Part shown: positions 26,287 through 35,029 of the stretch, one piece after another
Position numbering within the stretch: position 1 is the stretch's first letter
Layout: every line of letters begins with the position of its first letter
Origin: Leadbetterella sp035299025
GTDB taxonomy: Bacteria; Bacteroidota; Bacteroidia; Cytophagales; Spirosomataceae
NCBI GenBank assembly: GCA_035299025.1
Contig: DATGXK010000001.1
Location: 82,145-146,144 of the forward strand
Direction: 5' to 3'
Length of the DNA stretch: 64,000 nucleotides
Notes under the pieces: generated by a model
Databases searched by the model: none
Told to the model about the DNA's origin: nothing
What the model saw: only the letters and a program-made list of their open reading frames with translations
Made by a program: the position numbers and the translations under genes

Positions 26287-26793
26287 TTACCGCTCCAAAT
26301 ACCCCAGAATTTTCTTCATATCAAACTCATCTTCACCAGAGGCTTCAAGATAATCGCTTTTGATGGTAGATGGCTTGCCCATTTTTAAATATGATTTCCA
26401 GATGTGATCTATGTACCAGGTAGGTATATAGCCCCACCTTGAATCCATGGCTTTTCGGATAATAAAAGTTCGCTTGGATATTTTAACGAAAATGCGTTTT
26501 TCGTAAATCGCATTCAAACGAGGATCATGAAATGCAAAAAAACCTTCAATTATAACCACATCAAAGCGTTCTTTGAAGTCACTCACTACCTCCAAAAGCA
26601 ACTCATGATCAATAGAAAGCGGTGATTCCCAGTCAGTTTTGTCCTTTATTTTGGGAATTTGGGTTTCAGGAAACACAAAGTCGTCTTGGTGAAAAATAAT
26701 AGCCTTTTTGCCATTTCGCCTGAAATGAGTCACCAAAAGATTGGCCAATGTACTTTTTCCTGACCTGCTCGGTCCACCAATTCCTATTAGCAT
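26287..26793 (-). CDS. P-loop kinase, uridine kinase / nicotinamide riboside kinase-like
   Basis: The 168-residue protein has a Walker A loop GGPSRSGKST at residues 6-15, the segment HQDDFVFPETQIP and a TDWESPLSID box, which are arranged as in nicotinamide riboside kinases and uridine kinases. A later IEGFFAF is the Walker B region. Substrate cannot be decided between uridine, nicotinamide riboside and a related nucleoside. It begins 2 nt after the HerA-like gene ends and is co-transcribed with it. It converges on the rubredoxin gene with 4 nt between stops. Confidence 0.75.
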   Translation of the reverse strand: MLIGIGGPSRSGKSTLANLLVTHFRRNGKKAIIFHQDDFVFPETQIPKIKDKTDWESPLSIDHELLLEVVSDFKERFDVVIIEGFFAFHDPRLNAIYEKRIFVKISKRTFIIRKAMDSRWGYIPTWYIDHIWKSYLKMGKPSTIKSDYLEASGEDEFDMKKILGYLER

Positions 26794-26795
26794 TA

Positions 26796-28328
26796 TTAAA
26801 ACCAGCTTGTTTTCTTTTTTCCTCCCAATCCCAATGCTCCCAAAAGCGATCTAGTAATAATGCTGGCAGCAGTACGCCCAATTTGCCTTGTCACTGAGCT
26901 CGACAAAATCGTCTCCAAAGTAGATTTTTCTTGCTTTCCTTTCGGAGACTCCTCCGTCTCTTCAGATTCATCGGCGGTGTTGAGTTTCTCATTCAATATT
27001 TCGTAGGCACTTTCTCTGTCAATCACTTCATTGTATTTCTTGGCAATTTTAGATTTGTCAAGAATCTCCTCAATTTCTTCATCAGACAAAATATCCATTC
27101 GGCTTCTTGGCGGACACATAAAAGTAACTGCCAATGGGGTTGGAATTCCTTTTTCGTTTAAACAAGTTACCAATGCTTCGCCTATTCCCATGGCGGTTAT
27201 AATTTCGTCGGTTTCATAAAATTCAGTTTCAGGGTAGTTTCCTGCTGCCTCCTTTATGGCCTTGCGATCATTGGCCGTAAATGCCCTTAAAGCATGCTGA
27301 ACCTTCAAACCAAGCTGTGCGAGTACAGCCGATGGAACATCCTGAGGATTTTGTGTACAGAAATAAATCCCGACACCTTTTGAACGAATTAACTTTATAA
27401 CTGTCTCTATCTGATTTAATAGAGCCTTGGATGCTTCCTGAAAAACCAAATGAGCCTCATCTATAAATATCACAAGTTTAGGTCTGTCTTCATCTCCGGC
27501 TTCAGGTAGGCTGGCATATAATTCGGCCATCAGACTAAGCATAAAAGTGGAGAAAAGCTTTGGTCTGTCCATCAAATCCATAACTCTCAAAACCGATATC
27601 ATCCCGCGGCCTTGGTTGTCAATCCGCATCAAATCATCAATATCAAAAGACGTTTCACCAAAAAACACATCTGCTCCTTGCTGTTGAAGTTCAATCACTT
27701 TCCGCATGATGGTGCCTAGCGATGTGCTCGACATTCTGCCATAATTGGTCTCAAATTCATCCTTACCCTCCTCACTCAAAAATTGAATAACCCTGATAAA
27801 ATCCTTGAGGTCAAGAAGTGGAAGTTTGTTGTCGTCACAATATTTAAACATCACAGACACAATCCCTTCTTGGGTATCATTCAATCCCAGAATTTTCGAA
27901 AGCAATATCGGGCCAAACTCAGATACCGTAGCTCGTAATCTAGTTCCTTTTTGATCGCTTAGTGTAAGCATTTCTACAGGAAAACCATTTGGCGAATACT
28001 CAATTCCTGCCGCATTTGTTCGCTCTAGTATAAAGTCCTTCTCTTCTCCAGGCATGGCTATACCGCTCAGGTCACCCTTAATATCCATCAATAAAACGGG
28101 CACACTTGCATCGCTCAGACTCTCGGCCAACACCTGCAAACTCTTGGTTTTTCCGGTACCGGTAGCTCCGGCTATTAGCCCATGGCGGTTCATGGTTTTA
28201 AGAGGTATTTTAACTTGAGTACCCTCCACTACCTCGCCATCTAACTTGGCAGCACCCAAAACTATAGAATCACCCTTGAATGTGTAACCTTTGGAAATTT
28301 CGTCTTTGAACGACTGAACTTTGGACAT
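26796..28328 (-). CDS. HerA-like (DUF853) helicase/ATPase
   Basis: The product is about 510 residues. It has Walker A GATGTGKTKSL, Walker B LVIFIDEAHLVF and a later QNPQDVPSAVL segment, as in the HerA/FtsK superfamily group DUF853. The ATG at 28328 (MSKVQSFKDEISKG) is preferred because the only upstream in-frame start is a TTG. Family members are hexameric ATPases proposed to move DNA or remodel proteins, and the cellular role of DUF853 is not settled. The Ser/Gly-rich C-terminus (GRTAASIITRSLLGALGLGGKKKTSWF) is typical. Confidence 0.87.
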   Translation of the reverse strand: MSKVQSFKDEISKGYTFKGDSIVLGAAKLDGEVVEGTQVKIPLKTMNRHGLIAGATGTGKTKSLQVLAESLSDASVPVLLMDIKGDLSGIAMPGEEKDFILERTNAAGIEYSPNGFPVEMLTLSDQKGTRLRATVSEFGPILLSKILGLNDTQEGIVSVMFKYCDDNKLPLLDLKDFIRVIQFLSEEGKDEFETNYGRMSSTSLGTIMRKVIELQQQGADVFFGETSFDIDDLMRIDNQGRGMISVLRVMDLMDRPKLFSTFMLSLMAELYASLPEAGDEDRPKLVIFIDEAHLVFQEASKALLNQIETVIKLIRSKGVGIYFCTQNPQDVPSAVLAQLGLKVQHALRAFTANDRKAIKEAAGNYPETEFYETDEIITAMGIGEALVTCLNEKGIPTPLAVTFMCPPRSRMDILSDEEIEEILDKSKIAKKYNEVIDRESAYEILNEKLNTADESEETEESPKGKQEKSTLETILSSSVTRQIGRTAASIITRSLLGALGLGGKKKTSWF

Positions 28329-28458
28329 ATCTCGTTTCTTGTTATATACAATGTGCAAGTTCTAAAAACTTCATTGCAATTGAAAATAATTGACTTTAAT
28401 AAATTGCCTTTCGCTCGACAATTCTATTTCATTCAATTAATTTTGCAAGAAAAAAACT

Positions 28459-28656
28459 TTGGAAGACATTCTAAATAAACTAGGCTGGGCACTTTTGGTA
28501 GCTTTTGGCATAATGACAGTCATCATTGCCGTCATCGTATTTCAAAACATATTTACAGAACAGCCAAAGGTCAAAATATCGGCATTCTATATTATAATTT
28601 CGCTCACTTTTCTTGGTTCTGGTATTTATTTCAGAAAATTAGCGAAACGAATTTAA
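28459..28656 (+). CDS. Small two-helix membrane protein, TTG start
   Basis: The 65-residue product has two hydrophobic helices (ALLVAFGIMTVIIAVIVF and FYIIISLTFLGSGIYF) and a basic tail. No ATG is available, so TTG at 28459 is taken. A perfect -7 box TAATTTTG at 28438-28445 puts the transcript start a few bases before it, which supports a real gene. The function is unknown. Confidence 0.55.
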   Translation: MEDILNKLGWALLVAFGIMTVIIAVIVFQNIFTEQPKVKISAFYIIISLTFLGSGIYFRKLAKRI

Positions 28657-28916
28657 CATCCTACCTAAATCGAATTCATTGCATCGGTAGAACAACGGTT
28701 GCAACATCAAGTACTTCATGGTACTTATCGACTCCCGTTTGTCGTGGGGTTTCTTCGGCACGAATTTTATATATTTTTTGAAAAAACAAAAATTTTTAAG
28801 ATACTTTTTTTGTCTCAAACCTAAAATATGTCGAAACATAGATTTTGCACAGAACATTTTTTGATATTTGTTCGTTAGTATCTTAAAAAAATAATCTATA
28901 TTTACTTAATCTACTA
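28657..28916. other. Intergenic segment with clustered inverted repeats
   Basis: Between 28661 and 28762 several stems occur close together: CTACC / GGTAG (28661 and 28686), GTTGCAAC (28698-28705), AAGTAC / GTACTT around a 6-nt loop (28709-28726), CGAC / GTCG (28729-28744) and CGTG / CACG (28743-28762). GC content is higher than in the flanks. No gene is visible. It could be a structured RNA or a dispersed repeat. Confidence 0.4.
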
Positions 28917-29720
28917 ATGGAATTCGGGATGTTTAGCAGAAAGTTGACACTAGTTTTTAGTTTAAGTATACTTCCTTTTTTGGGTTTTACACAAAAAAAC
29001 GAGGATGACACGGGCATTGATACCAAAACATTGGCCTATGGTCTCACTACCAATAATTATACAAGTTTGGTTGGTGGAGTAATTCTCCGCAACTCATTCC
29101 CTGTTTCGATGCGTAAAAACAAACCTGTCAATAGGTATCTTGCCATAGAAGCCGTAAATCTTAAAAATCCAAGAGAAGAAAGCATATTGAGTGCTTACGG
29201 AAGCAAATTTGTTTATGGGAAGACCAATTACTTCTTTTCTGTAAGGCCTCAATATGGTAGAGAGTTTTATTTTTTCCAAAAAACTGACGAAAATAGTGTA
29301 GGTTTCAGTATAATAGTAGCCGGCGGACCTAGCTTAGGACTTTCGAAACCTTACTACATCAAATATACCAATCAGAAGGGAGACACCCCTCAGACAGTAC
29401 CCTACAACCCTGACATTCATACAAATACCAGTTATATTATTGGTGCAGGTAGTATTTTTCAAAATGTATTTAACGGTCTCAAAGTTATACCTGGCATACA
29501 TGCCAAGTTGGCTACCAATATTGATGTCTCTACTTTCAACAACAATGTAACCGGTTTGGAACTGGGTACTCTTTTTGAGGTTTTTGCCAAAAAACCAGAA
29601 ATTTTGGCACCCAAATTTTCCGATAATCCGCAGACCTTTGCTACGCTTTATTTAACTTTGTACTTCGGAAACAAGAAATTGGTAAAAAACAAAAAGAATG
29701 GAAGTAAAGGAACCGAGTGA
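28917..29720 (+). CDS. Secreted or outer-membrane beta-rich protein of unknown function
   Basis: The protein has 267 residues with a signal peptide (MFSRKLTLVFSLSILPFLGFTQ, perhaps starting at the second Met, 28929). The mature part alternates polar and hydrophobic residues and has several aromatic strands (FFSVRPQYGREFYFF, FATLYLTLYFGNKKLV), which suggests a small outer-membrane barrel. No family name is certain. Its end overlaps the lipA start by 23 nt, so the two genes are translated from one mRNA. Confidence 0.7.
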   Translation: MEFGMFSRKLTLVFSLSILPFLGFTQKNEDDTGIDTKTLAYGLTTNNYTSLVGGVILRNSFPVSMRKNKPVNRYLAIEAVNLKNPREESILSAYGSKFVYGKTNYFFSVRPQYGREFYFFQKTDENSVGFSIIVAGGPSLGLSKPYYIKYTNQKGDTPQTVPYNPDIHTNTSYIIGAGSIFQNVFNGLKVIPGIHAKLATNIDVSTFNNNVTGLELGTLFEVFAKKPEILAPKFSDNPQTFATLYLTLYFGNKKLVKNKKNGSKGTE

Positions 29721-30564
29721 AAGGAAAAAAAGGCCAGATTGGCTGAGAGTAAAACTTCCCATTGGTGAGAGCTACAGAAAAGTTAGAGAGGTTGTAGACA
29801 ACAATAAGCTACACACCATTTGTCAGAGTGGAAACTGCCCAAATATGGGTGAATGCTGGGGAGAGGGTACTGCCACATTCATGATCCTAGGAAATATTTG
29901 CACCCGAAGCTGTAATTTTTGTGCAGTGGCCACGGGGCGTCCCACCGAATACGATACAGATGAGCCTCAAAGAGTAGCGGAAGCCATAAAAACTATGGGT
30001 GTTAAACATGCCGTAATTACTTCTGTAAATCGTGACGAACTCAAAGACAAAGGTGCCGAAATATGGTATCAAACTGTTATAAAAACCAAAGAACTCTCTC
30101 CAAAGACAACCATAGAAACGCTAATACCCGACACCAAAAGCGATTGGGAAGCTTTATATAGAATGATATCTGCGGGCCAAGAAGTGGTTTCGCACAACAT
30201 GGAAACCGTAAAAAACCTTTACAGAAGGGTGAGGCCTCAGGCACGATACGAACGTAGTTTGGAGCAAATCAGAAAAACCAAAGAGTATGGAAAACGAACC
30301 AAAACCGGCATAATGCTGGGACTTGGGGAAACCAAAGATGAAGTTTTTGAAGCCATGGATCATTTGGCCGAAAACGGCTGTGATATTCTTACCTTAGGTC
30401 AGTATTTGCAACCAACAAAAATGCACCACGAGGTGATTGAATTCATCCACCCCGACATGTTTGCACTTTACAAAGAAGAAGGACTAAAAAGAGGCATCAA
30501 ATACGTAGAATCAGGGCCATTGGTGCGATCTTCATATCACTCTGAAAGACACGTAAACGTCTGA
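29698..30564 (+). CDS. lipA: Lipoyl synthase
   Basis: The 288-residue radical-SAM enzyme inserts two sulfur atoms into octanoyl groups on lipoyl domains. Both cluster motifs are present: the auxiliary cluster CQSGNCPNMGEC and the radical-SAM cluster CTRSCNFC. The conserved end RSSYHSERH supplies the serine ligand of the auxiliary cluster. Length is normal. It overlaps the outer-membrane protein gene upstream and is followed 14 nt later by the lycopene cyclase gene. Confidence 0.95.
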   Translation: MEVKEPSERKKRPDWLRVKLPIGESYRKVREVVDNNKLHTICQSGNCPNMGECWGEGTATFMILGNICTRSCNFCAVATGRPTEYDTDEPQRVAEAIKTMGVKHAVITSVNRDELKDKGAEIWYQTVIKTKELSPKTTIETLIPDTKSDWEALYRMISAGQEVVSHNMETVKNLYRRVRPQARYERSLEQIRKTKEYGKRTKTGIMLGLGETKDEVFEAMDHLAENGCDILTLGQYLQPTKMHHEVIEFIHPDMFALYKEEGLKRGIKYVESGPLVRSSYHSERHVNV

Positions 30565-30578
30565 CAACGAATAATTTT

Positions 30579-31772
30579 ATGAACCCAAAACCTCCAGAAG
30601 ATAATATTTTCGATTATATTATTTGTGGAGGTGGCATGTCTGGGCTTTCGCTGGCTTATCAGTTGTCTCTTTCAAAACTTTCGCATAAAAAAATCCTGAT
30701 TATAGACCCAGAAAGAAAAATCAAAAACGACAGAACTTGGGCATTCTGGGAAAAAATCGACAATCCTTTCGATAAGATTCTTTTCAAAAAATGGCAGAAA
30801 GTCAAAATTGTAGACTCCCACAAAAGAGAAAAAATCTATGACCTGGAAGAATACAGCTACAAACTTTTAAGAGGAATAGATTTTTATACGTTTGTCAACA
30901 GACATCTCGACAAATCCCCCAATATTGTTTTTTGCTTGGACAAAGTAAAAAACATTATAGAAAACCCTGATAACATTGAAGTTAAGACCCTAAGCAATAG
31001 CAATTTCTCCGCTCAATATGTTTTCGATAGTACATTTAAACTCAATTTAGAAGACAAAAAAAATCACAATCTTCTTCAGCATTTCAAGGGCTTGGTGATT
31101 GAAACAAAGGGGAATATTTTTGAAAATGATGTACCCGACATGATGAACTTTGGGGTTCCTCAAAAAGACGCCGAATGTCGGTTTATGTACGTTTTGCCAT
31201 TCACCAAAAATCGAGCTATTGTAGAATTTACGGTTTTTTCCGAAAAATTACTTTCTGAAAAAGAATACGATCAGAGTTTATTCGAATATCTCGAAAAAGA
31301 CTTAAAACTTACTGACTATACAATACTTGAAGAGGAATTCGGCGTAATTCCCATGTCAGATGTAGAAACCAAAGAACTTGTTTCGAGCAGGATAATAAGA
31401 ATTGGAACAGCCGGAGGTGCTACAAATCCTTCCACGGGTTACACCTTTTCGAATACCCAGAAAAAACTAAAAAAGATTGTGGCAACATTGGAAAAAGGAG
31501 AAAATGATTTTGAAAAAGAAAATCTTTGGCAAAAAAGACATCTCCTATATGCCTCCACCCTGCTCAATGTCATCCAAGAAAACCGCCACCCAATGGCTGA
31601 GGTTTTCGATCAGTTATTTGCCAAAAACCCTGTATCTAAGGTTTTCAAATTTCTAGATGGAGAAACCACACTTTGGGAAGAAATAAAAATTATGTGGTCA
31701 ACTCCCAAGGTAAAATTCGGGATGGCATTCCTAACAGTTATTTCGAAAAAGCTAAAAAACTCCTTTTTGTAG
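30579..31772 (+). CDS. Lycopene cyclase family protein (CrtY type)
   Basis: The 397-residue flavoprotein begins with a dinucleotide-binding motif (IICGGGMSGLSLAYQLS) and has DRTWAFWE near residue 50, a strong CrtY signature, and GGATNPSTGYTFSNTQ near 285, also CrtY-like. It should cyclise the ends of lycopene to beta rings. No other carotenoid genes lie nearby, and it sits behind lipA, so the placement is unusual. Close homologues are annotated as lycopene cyclase, and a different substrate is possible. Confidence 0.82.
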   Translation: MNPKPPEDNIFDYIICGGGMSGLSLAYQLSLSKLSHKKILIIDPERKIKNDRTWAFWEKIDNPFDKILFKKWQKVKIVDSHKREKIYDLEEYSYKLLRGIDFYTFVNRHLDKSPNIVFCLDKVKNIIENPDNIEVKTLSNSNFSAQYVFDSTFKLNLEDKKNHNLLQHFKGLVIETKGNIFENDVPDMMNFGVPQKDAECRFMYVLPFTKNRAIVEFTVFSEKLLSEKEYDQSLFEYLEKDLKLTDYTILEEEFGVIPMSDVETKELVSSRIIRIGTAGGATNPSTGYTFSNTQKKLKKIVATLEKGENDFEKENLWQKRHLLYASTLLNVIQENRHPMAEVFDQLFAKNPVSKVFKFLDGETTLWEEIKIMWSTPKVKFGMAFLTVISKKLKNSFL

Positions 31773-31894
31773 AAATTTTTATTTTTCAAAAAGCAAAAAG
31801 AACCTCAAAATAGTTAAATTTTCTAGAATAAATACATTAAATAGATTTTTTCACTAACATTTTTTAGTTTCACCAAAAATTCTGAATTTTGCAG

Positions 31895-31991
31895 CACATC
31901 AAGAGTTCCTGATTTATGAGGAAACCAACCGAGTACCAAGAAACACCGCGGTGGTAAAAAAGATGTGGGTCGCCCGACCAAACAAAGTTTC
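31895..31991 (+). ncRNA. SAM-clan riboswitch (SAM-I/SAM-IV variant type) upstream of metK
   Basis: P1 is CACATC (31895-31900) with GATGTG (31962-31967). The core after P1 reads AAGAG, so ATCAAGAG and the returning AGAT match the SAM-I core exactly, including the G that reads the SAM base. P2 is TTCCT / AGGAA. P3 is ACCAaCC (31924-31930) with GGTGGT (31950-31955), with the bulged A placed as in the SAM-I GGCAACC / GGTGCC stem. No P4 intervenes before P1 closes, as in SAM-IV. GAAAC in the P3 loop (31940-31944) can pair with GTTTC (31987-31991), a SAM-IV-like pseudoknot. CTCTTG at 32014-32019 can compete for CAAGAG, giving a possible switch. Confidence 0.75.
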
Positions 31992-32052
31992 GGCAAAGTA
32001 CCTGACATTCAATTCTCTTGCTAATTTTTTCAAATCTTTAAAAATTTAAAAA

Positions 32053-33324
32053 ATGGCTTATTTATTTACTTCTGAGTCAGTATCAGAAGGACACCCAGAC
32101 AAAGTTGCGGATCAAATTTCAGACGCACTTATCGATCACTTTTTGGCTTTTGATCCTACCTCAAAAGTTGCCTGCGAAACCCTTGTAACTACTGGCTTGG
32201 TAGTTTTGGCAGGTGAAGTAAACACCAGCACTTACCTTGACGTACAAACTATTGCTCGTGACGTTATCAAGAAAATCGGCTACACAAAGGCTGAGTACAT
32301 GTTTGAGGCAGATTCATGCGGAATTATTTCGGCTATCCACGAGCAATCCAAAGACATCAATCAAGGCGTTGACCGTAAGTCCAGCGACGACTTCGAAGCC
32401 AAAGCAAATGCTCAAGGAGCCGGAGACCAAGGTATGATGTTTGGTTATGCTACCAAAGAGACTGAAAATTACATGCCGTTGGCATTGGATTTATCTCACA
32501 AAATCCTTCAGGAGTTAGCTGACGTAAGGAGAGAAAATACTGATATCAAATACCTTCGACCAGACTCTAAGTCACAGGTGACCATTGAATACTCAGACGA
32601 TAACCAACCTCAGAGAATCGACACCATTGTAGTTTCGACTCAACATGATGATTTTGACGCTGACGAAGCCATGTTGACCAAAATCAAGTCTGACATTATA
32701 AATATCGTTATTCCAAGAGTAAAAGCTAAACTTAAGCCTGAACTTCAAGCGTTGTTTACAGATGATATTCTCTACCATATCAACCCAACGGGCAAATTCG
32801 TAATTGGTGGACCTCACGGTGACACTGGCCTTACAGGTAGAAAAATCATCGTAGATACTTATGGTGGTAAAGGTGCTCACGGTGGTGGAGCTTTCTCTGG
32901 AAAAGATCCTTCAAAAGTTGACCGTTCAGCAGCCTATGCCACGCGTCATATTGCCAAAAACCTTGTAGCCGCGGGTGTTTGTGACGAAGTTTTGGTACAA
33001 GTTTCTTATGCTATCGGTGTGGCTCAGCCGTGTGGTATTTTTATTGATACCAACGGAACTGCCAAAGTTGCTCTTTCAGACGGAGAAATAGCTAAAATTG
33101 TAGAAAAAACCTTCGATATGCGTCCTTACGCTATCGAGCAAAGACTAAAATTACGTACACCAATCTACTCAGAAACAGCCGCTTACGGCCACATGGGTAG
33201 AGAGTCTAAAATCGTTAAAAAGATTTTTGCCAATGCTGGACAAAAAGCTGAGGTTGAGGTGGAATTATTTACATGGGAGAAACTGGACTACGTAGATAAG
33301 GTTAAGGCTGCATTTGGCATTTAA
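32053..33324 (+). CDS. metK: S-adenosylmethionine synthase
   Basis: The 423-residue enzyme makes SAM from methionine and ATP. Family motifs are SESVSEGHPDKVADQISDA at the N-terminus, the GAGDQGMMFGYA loop (usual GACDQG or GAGDQG) and GGGAFSGKDPSKVDRSAAY. Length is close to the family norm, slightly long for bacteria. The SAM-clan riboswitch in its leader would turn the gene down when its product accumulates. Confidence 0.96.
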   Translation: MAYLFTSESVSEGHPDKVADQISDALIDHFLAFDPTSKVACETLVTTGLVVLAGEVNTSTYLDVQTIARDVIKKIGYTKAEYMFEADSCGIISAIHEQSKDINQGVDRKSSDDFEAKANAQGAGDQGMMFGYATKETENYMPLALDLSHKILQELADVRRENTDIKYLRPDSKSQVTIEYSDDNQPQRIDTIVVSTQHDDFDADEAMLTKIKSDIINIVIPRVKAKLKPELQALFTDDILYHINPTGKFVIGGPHGDTGLTGRKIIVDTYGGKGAHGGGAFSGKDPSKVDRSAAYATRHIAKNLVAAGVCDEVLVQVSYAIGVAQPCGIFIDTNGTAKVALSDGEIAKIVEKTFDMRPYAIEQRLKLRTPIYSETAAYGHMGRESKIVKKIFANAGQKAEVEVELFTWEKLDYVDKVKAAFGI

Positions 33325-33348
33325 TTAGACACAAAATATTTTTCTAAG

Positions 33349-33389
33349 AAAGTATAAGTTCTTAGATTTCAGAATTTATACTTTTTTTT
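33349..33389 (+). terminator. Terminator of metK
   Basis: AAAGTATAAGTTCT (33349-33362) pairs with AGAATTTATACTTT (33371-33384), 14 bp with one G-T pair and an 8-nt loop, followed by a run of T to 33389. Confidence 0.85.
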
Positions 33390-33559
33390 ATGGGCAAAAA
33401 ACACAACTATATAATAATCAGGTTTTTAAATAAATTAACACAAATTTTTATCTCAAGTTTTTTGTATTTTTCTAATTTCAAAGGTACATTTGGAGGAGAT
33501 TTAGTAATAATTTATATCATTTAAATATTCAGTCCGCTCTGCGGCAAAAAACCATAAAG

Positions 33560-34438
33560 ATGAGTATTCTTGTAAACAAAAATTCGAAAGTAATCGTGCA
33601 GGGCTTCACAGGATCGGAAGGTTCCTTTCATGCCGGACAAATGATTGATTATGGTACAAATGTGGTAGGTGGTGTTACTCCAGGAAAAGGAGGACAAAAA
33701 CACTTGGAAACTCCGGTTTTCAATACTGTTGAAGAGGCCGTACAAGCTACTGGTGCCGATGTATCTATTATTTTTGTACCACCGGGTTTTGCTGCCGACG
33801 CCATCATGGAAGCCGCAGACGCCGGAATCAAGGTTATTGTTTGTATTACAGAGGGTATTCCTACCAAAGACATGGTCAAAGCCAAGTCTTACATTGACGG
33901 AAAAGATGTAACGCTTATAGGGCCAAACTGCCCTGGAATAATAACAGCAGAAGAATGTAAAGTGGGCATTATGCCAGGATTTATATTCAAAAAAGGCACA
34001 ATTGGTGTGGTTTCTAAGTCGGGTACTTTGACTTATGAAGCGGTAGATCAGTTGTCCAAAGCTGGTCTTGGCCAAACTACGGCAATCGGTATTGGTGGAG
34101 ACCCGATCATAGGAACAACCACAAAACAAGCGGTAGAAATGCTTATGAACGACCCAGAAACTGAAGGAATAGTAATGATTGGTGAAATTGGCGGTGGAAT
34201 GGAAGCTGAAGCAGCACACTACATCAAATCTACTGGCAACAAAAAACCTGTTGTAGGCTTTATTGCTGGCCAAACTGCTCCTAAAGGACGTAGAATGGGT
34301 CACGCCGGTGCTATTATTGGTGGTGCTGACGATACTGCAGCGGCAAAAATGGCCATTATGCGTGAATGTGGTATTTTTGTGGTAGATTCCCCTGCTGAGA
34401 TTGGCGAAACCATGTTAAAAGCATTAGGAAAGAATTAG
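33560..34438 (+). CDS. sucD: Succinyl-CoA synthetase alpha subunit
   Basis: The 292-residue protein contains the CoA-binding start (VNKNSKVIVQGFTGSEGSFHA), the phosphohistidine loop region GGRMGHAGAIIGG in the form RRMGHAGAI, and the active-site GGDPIIGT stretch. It forms ADP- or GDP-linked succinyl-CoA synthetase with SucC, which is not in the window. The TCA enzyme mdh lies 0.6 kb away. A short hairpin CCGC..GCGG (33534-33544) lies just before the start. Confidence 0.95.
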   Translation: MSILVNKNSKVIVQGFTGSEGSFHAGQMIDYGTNVVGGVTPGKGGQKHLETPVFNTVEEAVQATGADVSIIFVPPGFAADAIMEAADAGIKVIVCITEGIPTKDMVKAKSYIDGKDVTLIGPNCPGIITAEECKVGIMPGFIFKKGTIGVVSKSGTLTYEAVDQLSKAGLGQTTAIGIGGDPIIGTTTKQAVEMLMNDPETEGIVMIGEIGGGMEAEAAHYIKSTGNKKPVVGFIAGQTAPKGRRMGHAGAIIGGADDTAAAKMAIMRECGIFVVDSPAEIGETMLKALGKN

Positions 34439-34486
34439 AATTCCGGAAAAATTTGTAAAAATTATTTTTTGGTACAATATTTATAG

Positions 34487-34524
34487 ACTCTTAATTAGTT
34501 TCAACTAGTTAAGAGTTTTTTTTT
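34487..34524 (+). terminator. Terminator of sucD
   Basis: ACTCTTAATTAG (34487-34498) and CTAGTTAAGAGT (34505-34516) form a 12-position stem with one mismatch, followed by eight T. Confidence 0.85.
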
Positions 34525-34551
34525 ACTAGTGTTTCCTAAATAATTAATATT

Positions 34552-34959
34552 ATGAAGAAGATTTTATTCCTCTGGATTGCAGGCTCTATTTTGTGGTCTT
34601 GCACGCCCATAGAAAAAGAGGTACAGCTTATGCCCATAGACTATCTAACCGCAGGGAATGCCAAAAACTGGAAATTGGTTCAGTTTAAAAATGCAGATAT
34701 CGACCAACTCTCCGAATGCCTCAAAGACGATGTTTTTTCGTTTCATAAAAAATCTGGAAAATACGAATGGACAAAGGGAGAGAGTAAATGTTATAGTGAA
34801 GACCAAGACATCTCGTTTGATTATAAACTCGCTGTAGATGGCTCCAAACTTACTATAAATGACTACGAATACAAAGTCAACACCTTAGACATAAACACTT
34901 TAGAGATAGAAATTATCTTAAACGGACATAAACAAATACTTACTTATTCAAAAAAATAA
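34552..34959 (+). CDS. Small lipoprotein, lipocalin-like
   Basis: The product has 135 residues. The signal peptide ends in a lipobox (GSILWSC), so Cys17 would be lipidated. The mature domain begins with NAKNWKLVQF and carries a beta pattern and FSFHKKSGKYEWTKGE, reminiscent of lipocalin-like small proteins in Bacteroidota. Ligand and role are unknown. It has its own terminator and lies between sucD and mdh. Confidence 0.7.
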   Translation: MKKILFLWIAGSILWSCTPIEKEVQLMPIDYLTAGNAKNWKLVQFKNADIDQLSECLKDDVFSFHKKSGKYEWTKGESKCYSEDQDISFDYKLAVDGSKLTINDYEYKVNTLDINTLEIEIILNGHKQILTYSKK

Positions 34960-34976
34960 ATAAAATGATAAAATAC

Positions 34977-35010
34977 AAAAGCCCGAAATGCTCTGCATTT
35001 CGGGCTTTTT
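34977..35010. terminator. Bidirectional terminator between the lipoprotein gene and mdh
   Basis: A perfect 15-bp stem AAAAGCCCGAAATGC / GCATTTCGGGCTTTT (34977-34991 and 34995-35009) with a 3-nt loop gives T-runs on both strands and serves the two convergent genes. Confidence 0.92.
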
Positions 35011-35029
35011 CTATATTTCTTAAGAAAAA

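Noticed and set aside
28681..28745. Possible tRNA, because of a GGTAGAAC D-loop-like string
   Set aside because: No T-arm with GGTTCGAATCC-like sequence and no acceptor stem pair at the right distance.
28639..28857. 72-codon minus-strand frame
   Set aside because: The region is a set of inverted repeats, and the frame overlaps the preceding gene. Treated as structured DNA or a repeat.
31823..32008. 61-codon minus-strand frame before metK
   Set aside because: It lies antisense to the SAM-clan riboswitch, and its apparent coding quality comes from the conserved RNA.
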